Shown: positions 29,850 to 41,955, counted from the stretch's first letter. The stretch is DNA of 64,000 nucleotides from Knufia peltigerae (GCA_030247855.1 JAPDRN010000031.1:186001-250000), one strand, 5' to 3'. Program-made: numbers and translations. The notes: generated by a model from the letters alone, not told the origin.

Positions 29850-31559
29850 ATGCTTTCAATTTCGTTCCTCGTACTTGCCGGGGTCTCCTCGGCCATTGGT
29901 CAGGTCACTTATACAGGATGCCATAACCATTCCACCGTGGAATACTGTTACGGCCCTGATGGCGAGGAAACGGCACTTGCCACGTACACTTCGGTGCCAA
30001 CCATGACGACATTCTCGACATCAACTCTTCCCGCATCTGTTTCAGCATCAGCATCAGCGACGACTTCGTCTGGTCAGACTACGGCTGTCACTGGATGCCA
30101 TACTCATGAAACCAATACCTTCTGCATCAACGGCATCGGAAATGAAGTCCAGATCTCCGGAACGGCGACTGCCACTGGAGCACCACCGGCCCAGTACACT
30201 GATTGTCACTCACACGGAAATGACCAGTACTGTATGGGTCCCGGGGGAGAAGAAGTCCAAGTAATGTCCGAAGGTGCACACTCGGAGAGCGGCCATGATG
30301 AAGCGGATGGAGACAAATCTGAAATGGACTGCCATTTTCATGCCGGTGTTGAGTGAGTCAATTCAACTTTTAATTTTGCCTTGGTGTTCTTTTGCTGAAT
30401 CGTGTCCAGACATTGTGTCCCAAAAGGTGGGTCGGAAAGCAGTAGCAGTTCTGCGTCTTCTGCGTCTTGTGAGCTTCAAGAGCGAGATTACAACATTGGG
30501 CTGCGAGTGGGAACACTGTTTGTCGTCTTGGCCACGAGTGCAATCGGTGTATTTGCACCGATCTTCATGGCCAGACTACCCTTTCAGAATATCAACTCCA
30601 TTCTGTTCACGACTGTGAAGCAATTTGGTACTGGGGTTATTGTTTCGACAGCATTCGTTCATGTGAGGGGAAGATCGCAATCCCAAATTGGTCGTTTGAC
30701 TGACAATTTGTTCTAGCTTTACACACATGCGTCGCTCATGTTCAACAATCAATGTCTGGGGGCATTGGACTACGAGGCGACAACTTCGGCGATTGTCATG
30801 GCAGGCATCTTCATCTCGTTTCTCTTCGAATACCTCGGACATCGTATCATTCTAGCTAGAAAAACTAGAAAATATACCGACACAAGTGCGAACGCTACGA
30901 CTACGAATTTGCCAACGAAAGAGGATGACTCCACGCCAACTTCTGCTACCTCAGTTCACGCTGTGAATTCTGTCACTGGTCCTGAAGCTTCACGAAGCCT
31001 CGCGAGTCTGGGCCACAGCCATGGTTCAGCAGTTGTTGATCCGACCAATCCAAACTCAAAATTGTCCGTGTCTATAATGGAAGCCGGTATACTATTTCAC
31101 AGTATTCTGATCGGTTTGACCCTCGTTGTTGCTGGAGATTCATTCTACAAAACCCTGCTGGTTGTCATCGTATTTCATCAATTCTTCGAAGGCCTGGCCC
31201 TAGGTGCGCGGATCGCCCTGCTGCCCAAAAAAGGAACAGGTTCATCTTTCTGGCGAACCAAATTTCCGATGGCCACGGCATTTGCTCTGATCACGCCTCT
31301 GGGAATGGCGATCGGGCTGGGGGTCATACACAGTTTCAACGGCAATGACAGGGATACCATTCTCACCATTGGAACCCTGGATGCGCTTTCCGCAGGGATA
31401 TTGGTGTGGGTTGGCATTGTAGACATGTGGGCCAGGGATTGGATCGTTGAAGGTGGAGAGATGACTGCGAGGAATTTGGGTTATGGGAAGATCGGTCTTG
31501 GTCTCTTGAGTCTCGTGGCTGGTTTCATTGGAATGAGCGTGCTGGGAAAATGGGCATAA
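29850..31559 (+). CDS. zrfC: ZIP-family zinc transporter with Cys/His-repeat ectodomain (ZrfC/Zrt1 type)
   Basis: The CDS is join(29850..30352, 30410..30662, 30717..31559), 532 aa, introns 57 and 54 nt. A signal peptide (MLSISFLVLAGVSSAIG) precedes an unusual extracellular domain with four CHxH repeats: CHNHSTVEYC, CHTHETNTFC, CHSHGNDQYC and CHFHAGVEHC. The ZIP core then starts at DYNIGLRVGTLFVV with about eight helices; metal-site helices carry SIMEAGILFHSILIG and HQFFEGLALGARIA. The cytosolic loop between helices 3 and 4 is Ser/Thr-rich with a GHSHG motif. It imports zinc at the plasma membrane. Start chosen at the ATG giving the signal peptide. Divergent from the Asp f 2 gene, as at known fungal zinc loci. 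Confidence 0.93.
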
Positions 31560-31898
31560 GGATGGGACCACGACGGGGATTAAAAAAGTCTGGAATATGA
31601 ATGGTTGGAACTTTTTGGTCGATTCCACTAATAGCAACATTGTCTTGAACACACTGCCTTGAGCCCTGTGTATTTCGCAGCCTCGTCTTCCACAGCCTTG
31701 TCCCACCGGCGCCACCCCGGGGAATCAATAATCTATGACATCGTCCTTTTTTCCCTGCGCGAGGAACATGAACATATGTAAATGTATTGTTGACTTTACC
31801 CAAGCGCTTCTCTCTTCCTCTCCCCCATACCTAGGCTTGTCCCGTTCTCTTTTTTCCTCTCTGTCGGAGTCCTCCTCCTCGAGAGCCATGCTGGGCAC
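31560..31898. other. Intergenic, ZIP 3' end to sirtuin promoter
   Basis: This region is pyrimidine-rich (CT) towards the sirtuin start (31807-31885), typical of fungal core promoters. No gene is seen. Confidence 0.5.
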
Positions 31899-33095
31899 AT
31901 GTCCAGACCGCTTATGCGTATTCCTTATACGCAGCCTCTACCGCCGCCGTTGATAATTCCTCCGTCCGCATCCACCAAGCAAGGTGCAATCGCCGCTCTA
32001 TCTCACTTCCTGACCACCTCCGCCGGGCATGCTTCGTCGTCTCAGGGGAATAAGACGGTCCTCCTGACCGGAGCCGGGATCAGCGTGGCCTCGGGCCTCG
32101 CCGACTACCGAGGGCAAAATGGCACGTACACCCAGAACAAGAACTACCGACCCATCTACTTCCACGAGTTCGTGGCGAGTCACGAAGCCCGTAAACGTTA
32201 CTGGGCTCGGTCGTTCTTGGGTTGGCGCGGCCTGCACCGTTCATCCCCCAACGCCACCCACTTTGCCATCCGCGACTTGGGCCGTTTGGGTCTCGTCGAC
32301 AGCGTCATCACGCAAAACGTCGACTCCTTCCACCGTCTCGCGCACCCGGCCCTCCACACGGTCGAACTTCATGGCTATCTGCGCAGTCTGGTCTGTCTGA
32401 GCTGCAAAAACCTGATGGACAGAGATGCGTTCCAAGCCCGTCTGGCCGAGTTGAACCCTGCGTGGGCGGCGTTCTTGCAAGAGTTGTTGAGGTCGGGTGC
32501 GCTGGAGACGGAAAACCCGGTCGAACGACGCAAAAGGGGCTTCAGAACCAACCCCGACGGCGACGCCGATGTGCCCGGAGCCCCCTACACCATGTTCAGG
32601 TACCCCGCTTGCCCGACTTGTCTGAAACGACCTCCGATCTTGAGCGACGGGTCAAAGGGCCACGTGGACGTCGACAAGGACGGAGCGTGGATTCCTTCGT
32701 CCACGACTACGAACGGAGTGGGTGTCTTGAAACCCAATGTCATCATGTTCGGCGAAAGTATCCCTGCGTCTGTCAAGACTGAGGCAGAGGCCGCCATCGA
32801 TGCAGCGAGTAAGATTCTAGTTGTTGGAAGTTCCCTCGCGACCTATTCGGCTTGGAGACTCGTCAAGCATGCTCATGAACGTGGGATGGGTATAGGGATC
32901 TTGAACATGGGAGGTGTGAGGAAGGAGGAGTTGTTCTTTGGTGAGCACCGTCATGAGACTGGCGAAAGTGATGGTGCTCATGACGGTTTGTCTGCTTCGA
33001 GAAGAGAGGTCGTGAGAGCTAGTCTTCCAGCTGAGGAGATTTTACCAGCTGTTGTGGATCTTGTCCAGGAGCATCAGAACCAACATCAGTACTAG
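31899..33095 (+). CDS. Class II (SIRT4-like) NAD-dependent sirtuin
   Basis: This 398-aa intronless protein has the full Sir2 catalytic core: TGAGISVASGLADYRG, TQNVDSFH, catalytic His in LHGYLRSLVC, zinc Cys pairs CLSC and CPTC, VLKPNVIMFGESIP and GSSLATYSAWRLVK. The GLADYRG and NVDSFHR forms are those of class II sirtuins (mitochondrial SIRT4 group), which remove acyl groups from lysine or ADP-ribosylate proteins using NAD+. The N-terminus is Pro/Ser-rich with few acidic residues, consistent with but not proof of mitochondrial import. Residues around 205-235 between the two Cys pairs form an insertion. Confidence 0.92.
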   Translation: MSRPLMRIPYTQPLPPPLIIPPSASTKQGAIAALSHFLTTSAGHASSSQGNKTVLLTGAGISVASGLADYRGQNGTYTQNKNYRPIYFHEFVASHEARKRYWARSFLGWRGLHRSSPNATHFAIRDLGRLGLVDSVITQNVDSFHRLAHPALHTVELHGYLRSLVCLSCKNLMDRDAFQARLAELNPAWAAFLQELLRSGALETENPVERRKRGFRTNPDGDADVPGAPYTMFRYPACPTCLKRPPILSDGSKGHVDVDKDGAWIPSSTTTNGVGVLKPNVIMFGESIPASVKTEAEAAIDAASKILVVGSSLATYSAWRLVKHAHERGMGIGILNMGGVRKEELFFGEHRHETGESDGAHDGLSASRREVVRASLPAEEILPAVVDLVQEHQNQHQY

Positions 33096-33601
33096 CAACA
33101 CTAGCCGAGGGTACTTTTATGGGTGTAGGGTCATCCAGTGCTCTATTAACTCCTGTATAGACTCTGTATGCATACACGTACACATATTGTAGCATACAAG
33201 AAAGTAACTTGGTAGAATTTCCATATCAACAATTCAGTTTCGTCTCGTCATTTCGTATCCTCGTATGCTATAATCGTATGCTTGTATTACTCCTCGCTCG
33301 CTTGTACCACGATATTGGTACATGTAACATTCCAGAAATAAAAATCCTCGTTCCCACAAGGAAAGAAATGGACACAATACCCAAATAAATGCAAGGTGAG
33401 ACACGCAAAGCCCTTCTTCCTTGCCATCACCTTCCCTTGGGAAGAAATGCACATGGGCAATTTCATCTCTCATCCTCATTCCTGTCTTGAAAAAGAATCC
33501 GATCGACTTGGATTTCAACGTTGCCGAGCTCGGTCCAAACACTTCAACATTTACAATCAACCACAACATGCATTGTACACGGGTCGATTCCGGTTCTGTT
33601 T
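33096..33601. other. Convergent 3' intergenic region
   Basis: This region lies between the sirtuin and MFS stops. No supported feature is seen; short frames opposite the MFS end are shadows. Confidence 0.5.
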
Positions 33602-35919
33602 TCACACCTGTTCAACGTGCCTGATTTCATTTTGGTTGACATGTCCTGGGACGCCACTGGCGTTGGGTTTTCTCTTTTCATTCTCCTTCTCACTCACACC
33701 ACCACCACCACCCATCATACTTTGATTCCTCAATGCGAGTACACTGCTTCTTCTCCTCTCGACGGCACCACGACGACCGAGGTTGAGTTCCTGGGCGAAT
33801 TTGCTCCTGTCCCTGAACCATTCACCTTTCCAGTAAAAGATATAAATGGGGATGATGACCACAATGGACAAACAAGCCAGGATCGTCGATGGCAACTCGA
33901 GTTTGTACTTTGTACCGATGTTTTCGTAGACTTTATATAAAAAGTCAATACCCAGGCAGACAGACGGACTCACACGGGTTGGGGGATATGGTTGATCAAT
34001 GAAGGGAAGTAGAGTAGAAAAAGAGGGAGACGCACAAGGTGTACTGTAAAGAGCGGCGATACCTGCCAAAAAGTCCCTCGCTAGATCATTGCCACCGGTC
34101 GCAGAGGCTGCGTAAGGACCGTACGCGGCAATCATGTAATCTATCGAGCTCTATTTCATATAATAATCAGTATATCGTATTCCCACGGTTCATCTCACGG
34201 TCGAACAAGCAAAAGGCAAAACTCACCTTGTATATTCCATAATTGGCCATCGCGATGAGAACGGTAAATATAAGTGGTGCTATCCATGGTATACCATAAT
34301 CTGGGCCCAGACTCGTCCAGGCAAATCCAAAAAGGCCAATGGTTTCAAGAGGGGCAACTACATAAATTTCAAAAAGGCATTAGCACGTTACATACACCGA
34401 GTACGACAAGAACATTGTGTTGTCAAACAGTAAAAGAAAAAGGAATGCGGGTGCCTCAATGCGGAAAATATAGGTAGGTGGTCATGGATAAGTACGTACG
34501 GAAAAGTAACCACCACAACCTAGACTCGGGACTTAGTTTGTCTGGATCTTCGTCACGTATCTTGTTATGATGTCTGATGACGGGTAGATAGGTGAGGTAT
34601 GCAAAGACATAACCTATCAGGGAACTGTTTTGTGTCATTGGCAATTCAATCACTCACTGGTCCTATACAGTCACAACGAGACCAAGTCATAGTTACTTAC
34701 GACAAGAAAGCGAGACCGACTTGATACGGTTCCCAATTCCACTGTTTAAAGACTGGAGTAAAAGCTTCGAGAAAGGTAAAGAGTAGAGCGTCACTGAACC
34801 CGCTGAGGAGGGATAGGAACAATACGATAGGCTCGGTGAAAAACATCTGAAAAGGTCTGGCCCAAATCTTGCCAAACTCTTTCAATGGGAACCGAGGTTT
34901 CTTTAGCTCATCGGGACCGTAGAAGTGAGTCTCGCCATTCTTTCGACGTCTCTTGGCTTCACGGTCGAGGAGGATGGTCGCTCGTGTTTCGGGGATGATG
35001 AGGAAATGAATGATTTGAACCGCACCGCCGATGCAGAGTTGCATCCAGAATATCCACGGTAGGGATCTGTTTGTATATCTGTCAGGGAAAATTGTCTCTC
35101 TACTGTTCTTCATCCCCGCAAAAAGAATCTCCTTCATAAATCTTGGCCATGGTGATAAAGGGAAAGGAAGGAAACTCACAAATATTGCCCTACGAACCCT
35201 CCAATGACAGCACCAACGGGGGCACCACCGACGCTGGACAATACCACAAAGGCCACGGCATATTGAAACCCGGAATCCTCGGGTTGATAAAGGTCGGCAA
35301 TGACGCCCAACGTGACCGAACCACCGGCGGTCGAGAGACCACCGAGGGCCCGGGCGACGACGATGGTGGCGAAATTCGGAGCCAGGGCGGCGGGGAGTTG
35401 CCAGATATTCACCAAGAACAGACTGAGCTGTTGGGTAGGCCAGCGGCCCAACTCTTCGGACCACGGCGCCCACAGTTCGCACCCAAAGGCGTAACATATC
35501 AGGAAAATCATCTGACCGACCCGGGCCTTTTGTTTGCTGATGGTGTACTTCTTGGCCAGGCCGTCGACGCCGTTGGCGTAGATGCTGGCGTTGAGGTTCA
35601 TCGAGGTCTGGATCAGGAGGATGGTGACGAGGATCATCCATTTTTTCCACGCCGGGAACGAATAGCCCAGTTTGTCGTAGGCGTCTTCTTCGGTCAGTTC
35701 GACCTTACCGTCGGTGCGTTTGGACCGGTCGTCGCCTTCCAGGTTTTCGGCGGCCAATTCAGGTCCAGAAACACCGAGGGCACGTTCGTGGGACCCCGGT
35801 GGGGAGGAAAGCGCGTCTGGTTGTCGTCGGTGCCGGTGTTGTTCATGATGGGAGTCTTTCTCGGTGCGAGCGTGGTGGTCACCGTTGTTCCCCAGGGTCG
35901 ACTGATCAGACACGGACAT
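33602..35919 (-). CDS. Major facilitator superfamily transporter (DHA1-like), six exons
   Basis: The CDS is complement(33602..33930, 34036..34150, 34227..34357, 34500..34624, 34701..35066, 35180..35919), 601 aa; introns are 105, 76, 142, 76 and 113 nt, all frame-consistent. The start at 35919 (MSVSDQST) follows a long non-ATG-supported open stretch. The N-terminal ~95 residues are hydrophilic and His-rich. Twelve membrane segments begin at KKWMILVTILLIQ. The loop after helix 2 reads SEELGRWP, a degenerate form of the MFS GxxxDRxGRR signature, and the motif-C-like GGAPVGAVIGGFVG is present. Late exons encode GLAFLSSLIGYVFAYL and ENIGTKYKLELPSTILAC. The substrate cannot be told; polyamine or drug/H+ antiport is typical. 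Confidence 0.87.
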
Positions 35920-37319
35920 GTTTGGCGTCGATCCTTGTATCGTGTCGGGGCCAAGTCGGAGTACGTTGGCCTTGAATCGGGTTCCGACGAACACCTGCGA
36001 GGATAAGAAACCGTCACGAGGCTGAAGACAGCAAGCAAGTAGTCCAAGGAACAGAGTTTTGTGTGTAAATCTCAAGGAGAAGTTGACTCCGTACGAGTGC
36101 AGACGGAATAGAATGGGGGAAACAAGAAAAGGGATCACACAATACCTATAATCTGCACAACAAGTGTGAAAACTGAAAAACTTGGCCATGATGCTGGGGT
36201 TCGCATTCTTCCGATTCTTTTCGCACGCCCACTCCAAAGAACGCCGTTCATCATCACATTGTGATTGAAATGCCCAGACACGGGTCATGCGGTGATGATG
36301 ACGGCGATGATGCGAGAGCGTATAGGTATCGGCCCCTTGTCTTTGCTTATGACTTCATCAACGAGCCAGCAAAAGTAGTACGGAGTAGTACATATACAAC
36401 ATACTAGTTACCTCGTAGCGCTACGGGTGTGGCACGCGGGCACCATTCAGAGCTCACCATCCAACAAGGGGGTTTTCTGTCAAAAGAAAACCTGGGGGAA
36501 AGGGGGGAGGAGGCCGGCTTGAACGAAAGCCACATCCCTAAGAGCGTACGGAGAACAGGAATGGAAATCATGGGGCAAAAAAAAGGCAAGATTCGGATAC
36601 GACAGCCACCATCATGATCGATATGTGGTTTCGCCCATCTGTGTTTTGGAAACGAACGAATTGATTTGGTTGATGTTGAAACTTCTCCGCCCGATCCTCA
36701 CCAAATAATGCCCGTTACAGGTATGATGAGTAGCTTCGTAGCGTCTTGGTATTTGTAGAGAAGGGAGTGCGCTGGAGGGATGGCCTATACAAAGTGATGT
36801 CAGTGGCGCGCCTTAACCAAGCATCAACTACTCTCTTACCCTGGAACCTCGAACCTCCCAAGAACTAACTAGGCATGCTTATACTCCGTATGTTGTTGGC
36901 ATACGTAACGTCATGGTGGTGAGTCGCAGAGACGGATTTCGTGGTGAATCTCTTCCTCCTCCGAGACAGACACACACAATCGAATGTAGTCGTCGATCAC
37001 TGATTAATCCAAAGAAAAATATTTGCCGTCTACTGATCAAGCATCTCATGGTACAATTCTTTCGCAATTTCTAATCTGTTCTTTTGGTTTCCTCCTCGTA
37101 GGCTCACAAGGAGAACTGCCCTTCTAAATCCGTACACAAGATCGCTAAGGTAAGTACTACTGCGAGTACAAATACCATGCAAAATGCAAAAACAAAAAGA
37201 TCAATTCCAAGACCCAAGATCAAGAAATGCCAATATGACCTCTTGGATTGCTTGTCTGGGCTACCATCAATCTGCTCCATGTTGTCGAGAACCTCTTGCT
37301 CGCCTACCCATAAAGGTCT
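35920..37319. other. Intergenic, MFS promoter and 3' region of the coiled-coil gene
   Basis: There is no supported gene in these 1.4 kb. Two copies of the recurrent TACGGAGTA motif lie here (36379-36387, and reverse at 36882-36890). Confidence 0.5.
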
Positions 37320-39313
37320 TCACATTTTGGGAAGGAGAATTCTCTGTCCACCCTTTGGATGAGGGTTTCCATCTTTTCCAGTCGTTCCAGGATTGAGTGT
37401 CTCAATAGTTTGATTGACAAAGGTTCTTCCAGATCGCCCTGATCGATCAGTGCGCAAACTCGACAAGCTATTGCCATATTGCGGAGGTGGAGGTGTTCGT
37501 CCTGGAGCAGGGTGATATTGCACTGGTTGTTGTGGAGGTTGGAAGATATATTGCTGCGGTCCACTACCCAACATCTGTCCAGAGCTTGAAACCCCAGCGC
37601 GTCCGTTGGGAGTGTGTCTGAACACTTGGAAGCGATGACCTGACCTAGGTGGTGCTGGAGCAATATGTTGACCTGGTCCATTTAAAGAGACCCGAGGCGA
37701 ATTTCTCTCGGCTGGTTCGGTTGCTTGCGATGGACCCGAATTTGTTAGAGGGCTGGGGGTGTCGAAATTGAGGATGTGTTTGAATGAATTTGGTGGTGGT
37801 ACTGGCCGGCTGACTGGCGGGAAAGGGCCAAGATGAGGCGAATATGGCCTAGGGAACGCATCGTTCGATGCCATGGTAAATGGCGGTGCCCCGTAACTGC
37901 CGTGACTGGTTTGAGTTGGTCTTCTCCATATTGCCACGTCCGCAAGCGTAGATAGCTTGAAGGAGCCACTAGTATCTGAGTCGACCCGGACTTGAGATAA
38001 AAGTTCGCGTTCTGTCATACGATCAAGCTCCTTGAGGGCTTCATCTGTCAGAGCACTCAATCTCTGTGATTTCTGGCGGTCTTCCTCCTCTCGGTTTTCT
38101 CGGTCTCTTTCCTCCATTTCACTCAACAGAGGTGCAATGATATCTTCGTCGAGGACTTGTTGTCTAGCTCGTTCATCATATGTGGCGAGTTGCAATTTGA
38201 AGGACTTTTCGTCCATGATTCTTTGTGAGACGTAACCTCGAGGTTGTGCATCAGGCTCTGGAAGTTCATGGTAGCGAAGATAATCACCAAGGTCGGATCC
38301 AGTCTCGGTGTGGGTTTCGTCGTGATCCTCACGATAGGCACGCTCGAAGAGCATGATGTCTCCTTCAGCGCCCTTGAGGTGTTCTTCATGTGCCTCTTGG
38401 ATTCGTGTCTATGCTGTGTTAGCTGGAATAGCTCTGCAATTGTGTGGTGGTTTACCTTGAATTGCTGTTCAATGACCTCTTTCTCCTGTTCCAATCGTTG
38501 CATCTCATGTTCCATCTGCACTCTTTTTCGTGTCTTCATCAAGTCTTGAATATCCTCCATGGATGAATTCAGACCTTCTATGACGGTCTCAAATTCCGGC
38601 ACTTTCTGATGCGCCTTTGGTTTTCGCGCAAGCTTGGAAAGATCCCGAGAAGCAAGCTGGTCGAGAATGTCCACTTGCTGAGCGCCAACTAGAGAGAAGA
38701 ACTTCTTCAACTCATGCTGTCTTGCTTTGAGCATGGAGATCTCGACACGTTCATCTTGAGTCAATGGACGCTTGCGATTCGGTGGCTCCGGACTGTCACC
38801 GCCACGTCCCCTCCTGCCTTTTTGCTTCCCCTTCCGGTTTCCCGCTCCATTCCGGTGGACGCCCTTGCGAGCGCGAGCGCCACCATTGGCAGTGCGCTTA
38901 GGAGAGCGCGAGTCCGACTCCTCGCTATTAGACGTTTGATGTTTCCTGGTGGTGACGTCTGTGTTGGAGATAACCGGGTTTGTAGGGGGGATGTCCACGT
39001 TGGACAGGGCGGCAGTTGCTGCTTCAACAGGTACTGTAGAAGCTGGAGGGGCGATGGCGGTTGGCTCTGGTGATGGCCGCTTGGCTTCAGGAAGGCCTCC
39101 GTCAGTGTTGAACTCCGTTTCGGAGAGTTTCCGCTTGGGAGTGTTGCGGGGTGATGGTGGTGTTATTGATGGCTCCGATGATGAAGCCAACGTCGACGAT
39201 GATGCCGGGTCTTCAGAAGAAGTGTTTGGAGGAATTGTGCTCGTTTGACCCCGGCTTCGTGTATTCATGTGGAAGCTGGTGGTAGGATCGCGTGCTGAGC
39301 GTTTCCGAGACAT
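37320..39313 (-). CDS. Conserved-looking nuclear/coiled-coil protein, function unknown
   Basis: The CDS is complement(37320..38408, 38456..39313), 648 aa; the 47-nt intron (GTAAAC donor, GCTAAC branch) joins EVIEQQFK to TRIQEAHEEHLKGAEGD. The start is the ATG at 39313 (MSRKRSARD). Residues 1-150 are disordered, Ser/Pro-rich and strongly basic (KGKQKGRRGRGG), resembling nuclear-localisation signals. Residues 180-330 are predicted helical coiled coil (EMQRLEQEKEVIEQQFK). The C-terminal third is Pro/Gln-rich and ends RILLPKM. I do not recognise the family. A scaffold or chromatin-associated role is possible from composition alone. Confidence 0.72.
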
Positions 39314-40446
39314 GTTGCTAGTAGAGTGGTCAGTCAAGAAGTTATGCTAGACCTTGTATGACTCGGATGATCCACGCTAGGAGGAACATCGTGGTGGGCA
39401 AGAGCGTCTCAACCCCAGAATCATCCTGATTGTGGCGCCAAGAAATTGGGATTTGGGAGATGATTGCAATGGAAGGGGGCAAGGAAGGTTCAGGAATATT
39501 TGGAACAGCTGAGACTTACAGTCGTGACTTGGGATGGGAAGATAGCTTTGTAACGCGGTACGTTTGAACCTTCGTTTTGATGCCGTGAGCATAAAAGTTT
39601 GACTCTAGAAGGGTGGATGGACGGTAAGAAGGTTGAATGTGTAGAACGGCGCAAGGCAGCTCCTGGTGCAGCAAACTTTGCTTCGATGGCTGTTGCAAAA
39701 TCTTTGTGAGATATTGAAACCATATAGGAGCAGCTTCTTGAGGCATCCAAGCTTGGGGATGATGTTGAGAGGTGCGAGGGAAGAGATGATAGCATTCGGG
39801 GGCGGAGGTATTTTGAGCTGAAGAAAAACTAGATGAACAATAGCATGAATAAAGTCCATTGATGCCATTCAGCCTTGATGGCTGACCGGTTTTGTGAAAA
39901 TCCATTCTCAATAGGCCTGTAGGTGAAGTGAATAACAATGGGTTGAGGTAGAAATGGTTCGTCAGGTGTTCTGAATACTGCTGACCTTTTTCGGGAAGTG
40001 AAGCATTTTGCTTGGGCTCGGAATTGACCAGCCCAGCCCTTGATCCGCCGCCCCTTGCCGCTTTTTCAGACCCACTAACCCAGAAGGGAATGGACTACGG
40101 TAAGGGCCGGATTAGTCGAGGTAGCCAATCACGAACAAGGACTTGACATTGAATCTGCATCGATGCGATAAATACTTCTTTGTAAGGTAGCAATGTCTCT
40201 TACTACGACCATATCTGTGTCACCCTGAGGAACAGTCAGTGTTTGTTGGAACTTATTCGATCCAAGCTATGGAGCCTAGGCTACATATGGGCCTGCTCGA
40301 CTCTTCATATCTCATTTCAAATCCCTGTCCGTTGCCACCAACTCCGTGCTAAGTACAAACAAATCATCAGACATATTTCAGACATTACACAAAAAGATGC
40401 GGTGCCAGTAGCCGCGGGAAAATAGAATGAATCCAACCATATTCCA
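39314..40446. other. Intergenic, promoter of the coiled-coil gene
   Basis: These 1.1 kb contain short minus-strand frames without family marks; they may include 5' UTR. Nothing else is supported. Confidence 0.45.
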
Positions 40447-41955
40447 TCACAGAAGTTGGCTCAAACGACTGCTAACAGATGTTTGTGATTTCCGTCGCTC
40501 CTTCTTCACACTTTTCCGTTTCCCGTATCCTACCAGACTGCTCCGCGATCCTGCTGAAAGTACAAATCCCGGTAATATAGGAGGCAGTTCAGCATCATCC
40601 ACAATCGATGGGCCAGGACTACCTAAAGTCGGACTGTCTGGAGGTGAAGTACTATTACTTTGAGTTTCTGATTCTGATTTGTCGATGCTTGGCATTGCCT
40701 TCCAGTGTCCCTTGGAGAGATCTGTTTTGCTTCGCAGTCGAGCCAGAGTCTGAGGTGTCATGGGCTGATCTGCCAAGGGCGATGCAGTCACCATTGTTCC
40801 CGCTCTCGCAACAGGTGGTGGATGAGGACTGTTGGGTCGAAAAAGCGGATGTATCAGTTCAGGCATAGAATTCTTGTACTGATGAAATGCAGGTGGCGGA
40901 GGCTTGTTCTGTCCTGAAGATGTTGGGCGTGAGAAGTTGGGTGGACTTGAAGGTGGCGAAGATGCTGGCTGTCGCGGTGAAGAGCTCCAACCCACGACTG
41001 TGGCCGTATCTGAGGTCGCTGCATGAGGAGGCGAGCTGGAAACAGGAGACTGGGGAAGAAAAGGACCATCCAAAGCGTCTGCTGGGGAATCCGGTCGGCT
41101 ACCTGGGATCGGTTCTAGGCCATGACGAGGGGGTGGTGGCGAGGAATGTATGGCGGCGCGCATTTCTTGGTGTACAGAAGATGTGTCCCAGCTGTCAAAG
41201 GCACTGTCGATTGCCTTAGCTTCTGCTGCTGGAAAGGGTCCTGTGTCAAATGACGAGCGATTTGAGTGTCGGATGAGTTTTGTCCTTGACGATGAAGGGC
41301 CAACCCGGGTCGCAGAAGACATTGCAATCGAACCACCCCTAGACACTGGTGTTCTTGGTGGTGAATTCAAGGTCGCCTCTTGAGAGCCAAAAGACTGATT
41401 CGTTTGCTGAGTGCTAGGTCTTCCGGCATAGCTCATTGATGGAGCTCTGATTCCGAAATCCAAGTCCAACGTCCGGGTTCTTTGCTTCCTCAATACCTTC
41501 TTCGTCCATGCTGCGAGAAGCGAATAAAGAAGGACCTGGCAGCAGAGTGAAACACCCCAGACGCCGAACAAGACACCAAGGAGCACTATCGGAGCTGCAT
41601 GTAGGACGTTGGTTGGGACGCTGGACCTTCTTATGACAAGCCATACAAGAGTAACCCCTGAGACGCAAATACTGATAGTCGACGTAATTGCGCCTGCTGT
41701 GAACAAACTCCATGTCGTCCTTTTTCGACCAAGTGAAAAGCTCCTCAACCTCCTCACATACAGTGTTGAGAAGCATATAATATTCGCAAGATTTACTATG
41801 CTGAGACCAAAAGCGACGAATAGAAGGATCCGTAGCGTCGACAAGATCGTTACGTCCCTAAGACTCCATGCAAGGACGAAATTCATGAAGGCGCTCGCAA
41901 CAAGGCACAGATTTGCGAGCAAAACAGTCAACCATATCGTCATATGTTTCTCCAT
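40447..41955 (-). CDS. Multi-spanning membrane protein with long Ser/Pro-rich tail, unknown function
   Basis: The protein is 502 aa, starting at ATG 41955 (MEKHMTIWLTVLLANLC). The first ~165 residues hold four hydrophobic segments: TIWLTVLLANLCLVASAF, TLRILLFVAFGLSIVNLA, LFTAGAITSTISICVSGV and APIVLLGVLFGVWGVSLC. The remaining ~330 residues are disordered and Ser/Pro-rich with many SPP and SP motifs (probable phosphorylation), ending in a basic tail (GYGKRKSVKKERRKSQ). No family is recognised. The shape suggests a fungal plasma-membrane or endomembrane protein with a regulatory cytosolic tail. Confidence 0.72.
   Translation of the reverse strand: MEKHMTIWLTVLLANLCLVASAFMNFVLAWSLRDVTILSTLRILLFVAFGLSIVNLANIICFSTLYVRRLRSFSLGRKRTTWSLFTAGAITSTISICVSGVTLVWLVIRRSSVPTNVLHAAPIVLLGVLFGVWGVSLCCQVLLYSLLAAWTKKVLRKQRTRTLDLDFGIRAPSMSYAGRPSTQQTNQSFGSQEATLNSPPRTPVSRGGSIAMSSATRVGPSSSRTKLIRHSNRSSFDTGPFPAAEAKAIDSAFDSWDTSSVHQEMRAAIHSSPPPPRHGLEPIPGSRPDSPADALDGPFLPQSPVSSSPPHAATSDTATVVGWSSSPRQPASSPPSSPPNFSRPTSSGQNKPPPPAFHQYKNSMPELIHPLFRPNSPHPPPVARAGTMVTASPLADQPMTPQTLARLRSKTDLSKGHWKAMPSIDKSESETQSNSTSPPDSPTLGSPGPSIVDDAELPPILPGFVLSAGSRSSLVGYGKRKSVKKERRKSQTSVSSRLSQLL

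Noticed and set aside
35143..36006. 287-aa plus-strand ORF opposite the MFS gene
   Set aside because: It is a shadow of MFS exon 1, whose frame encodes recognisable membrane segments.
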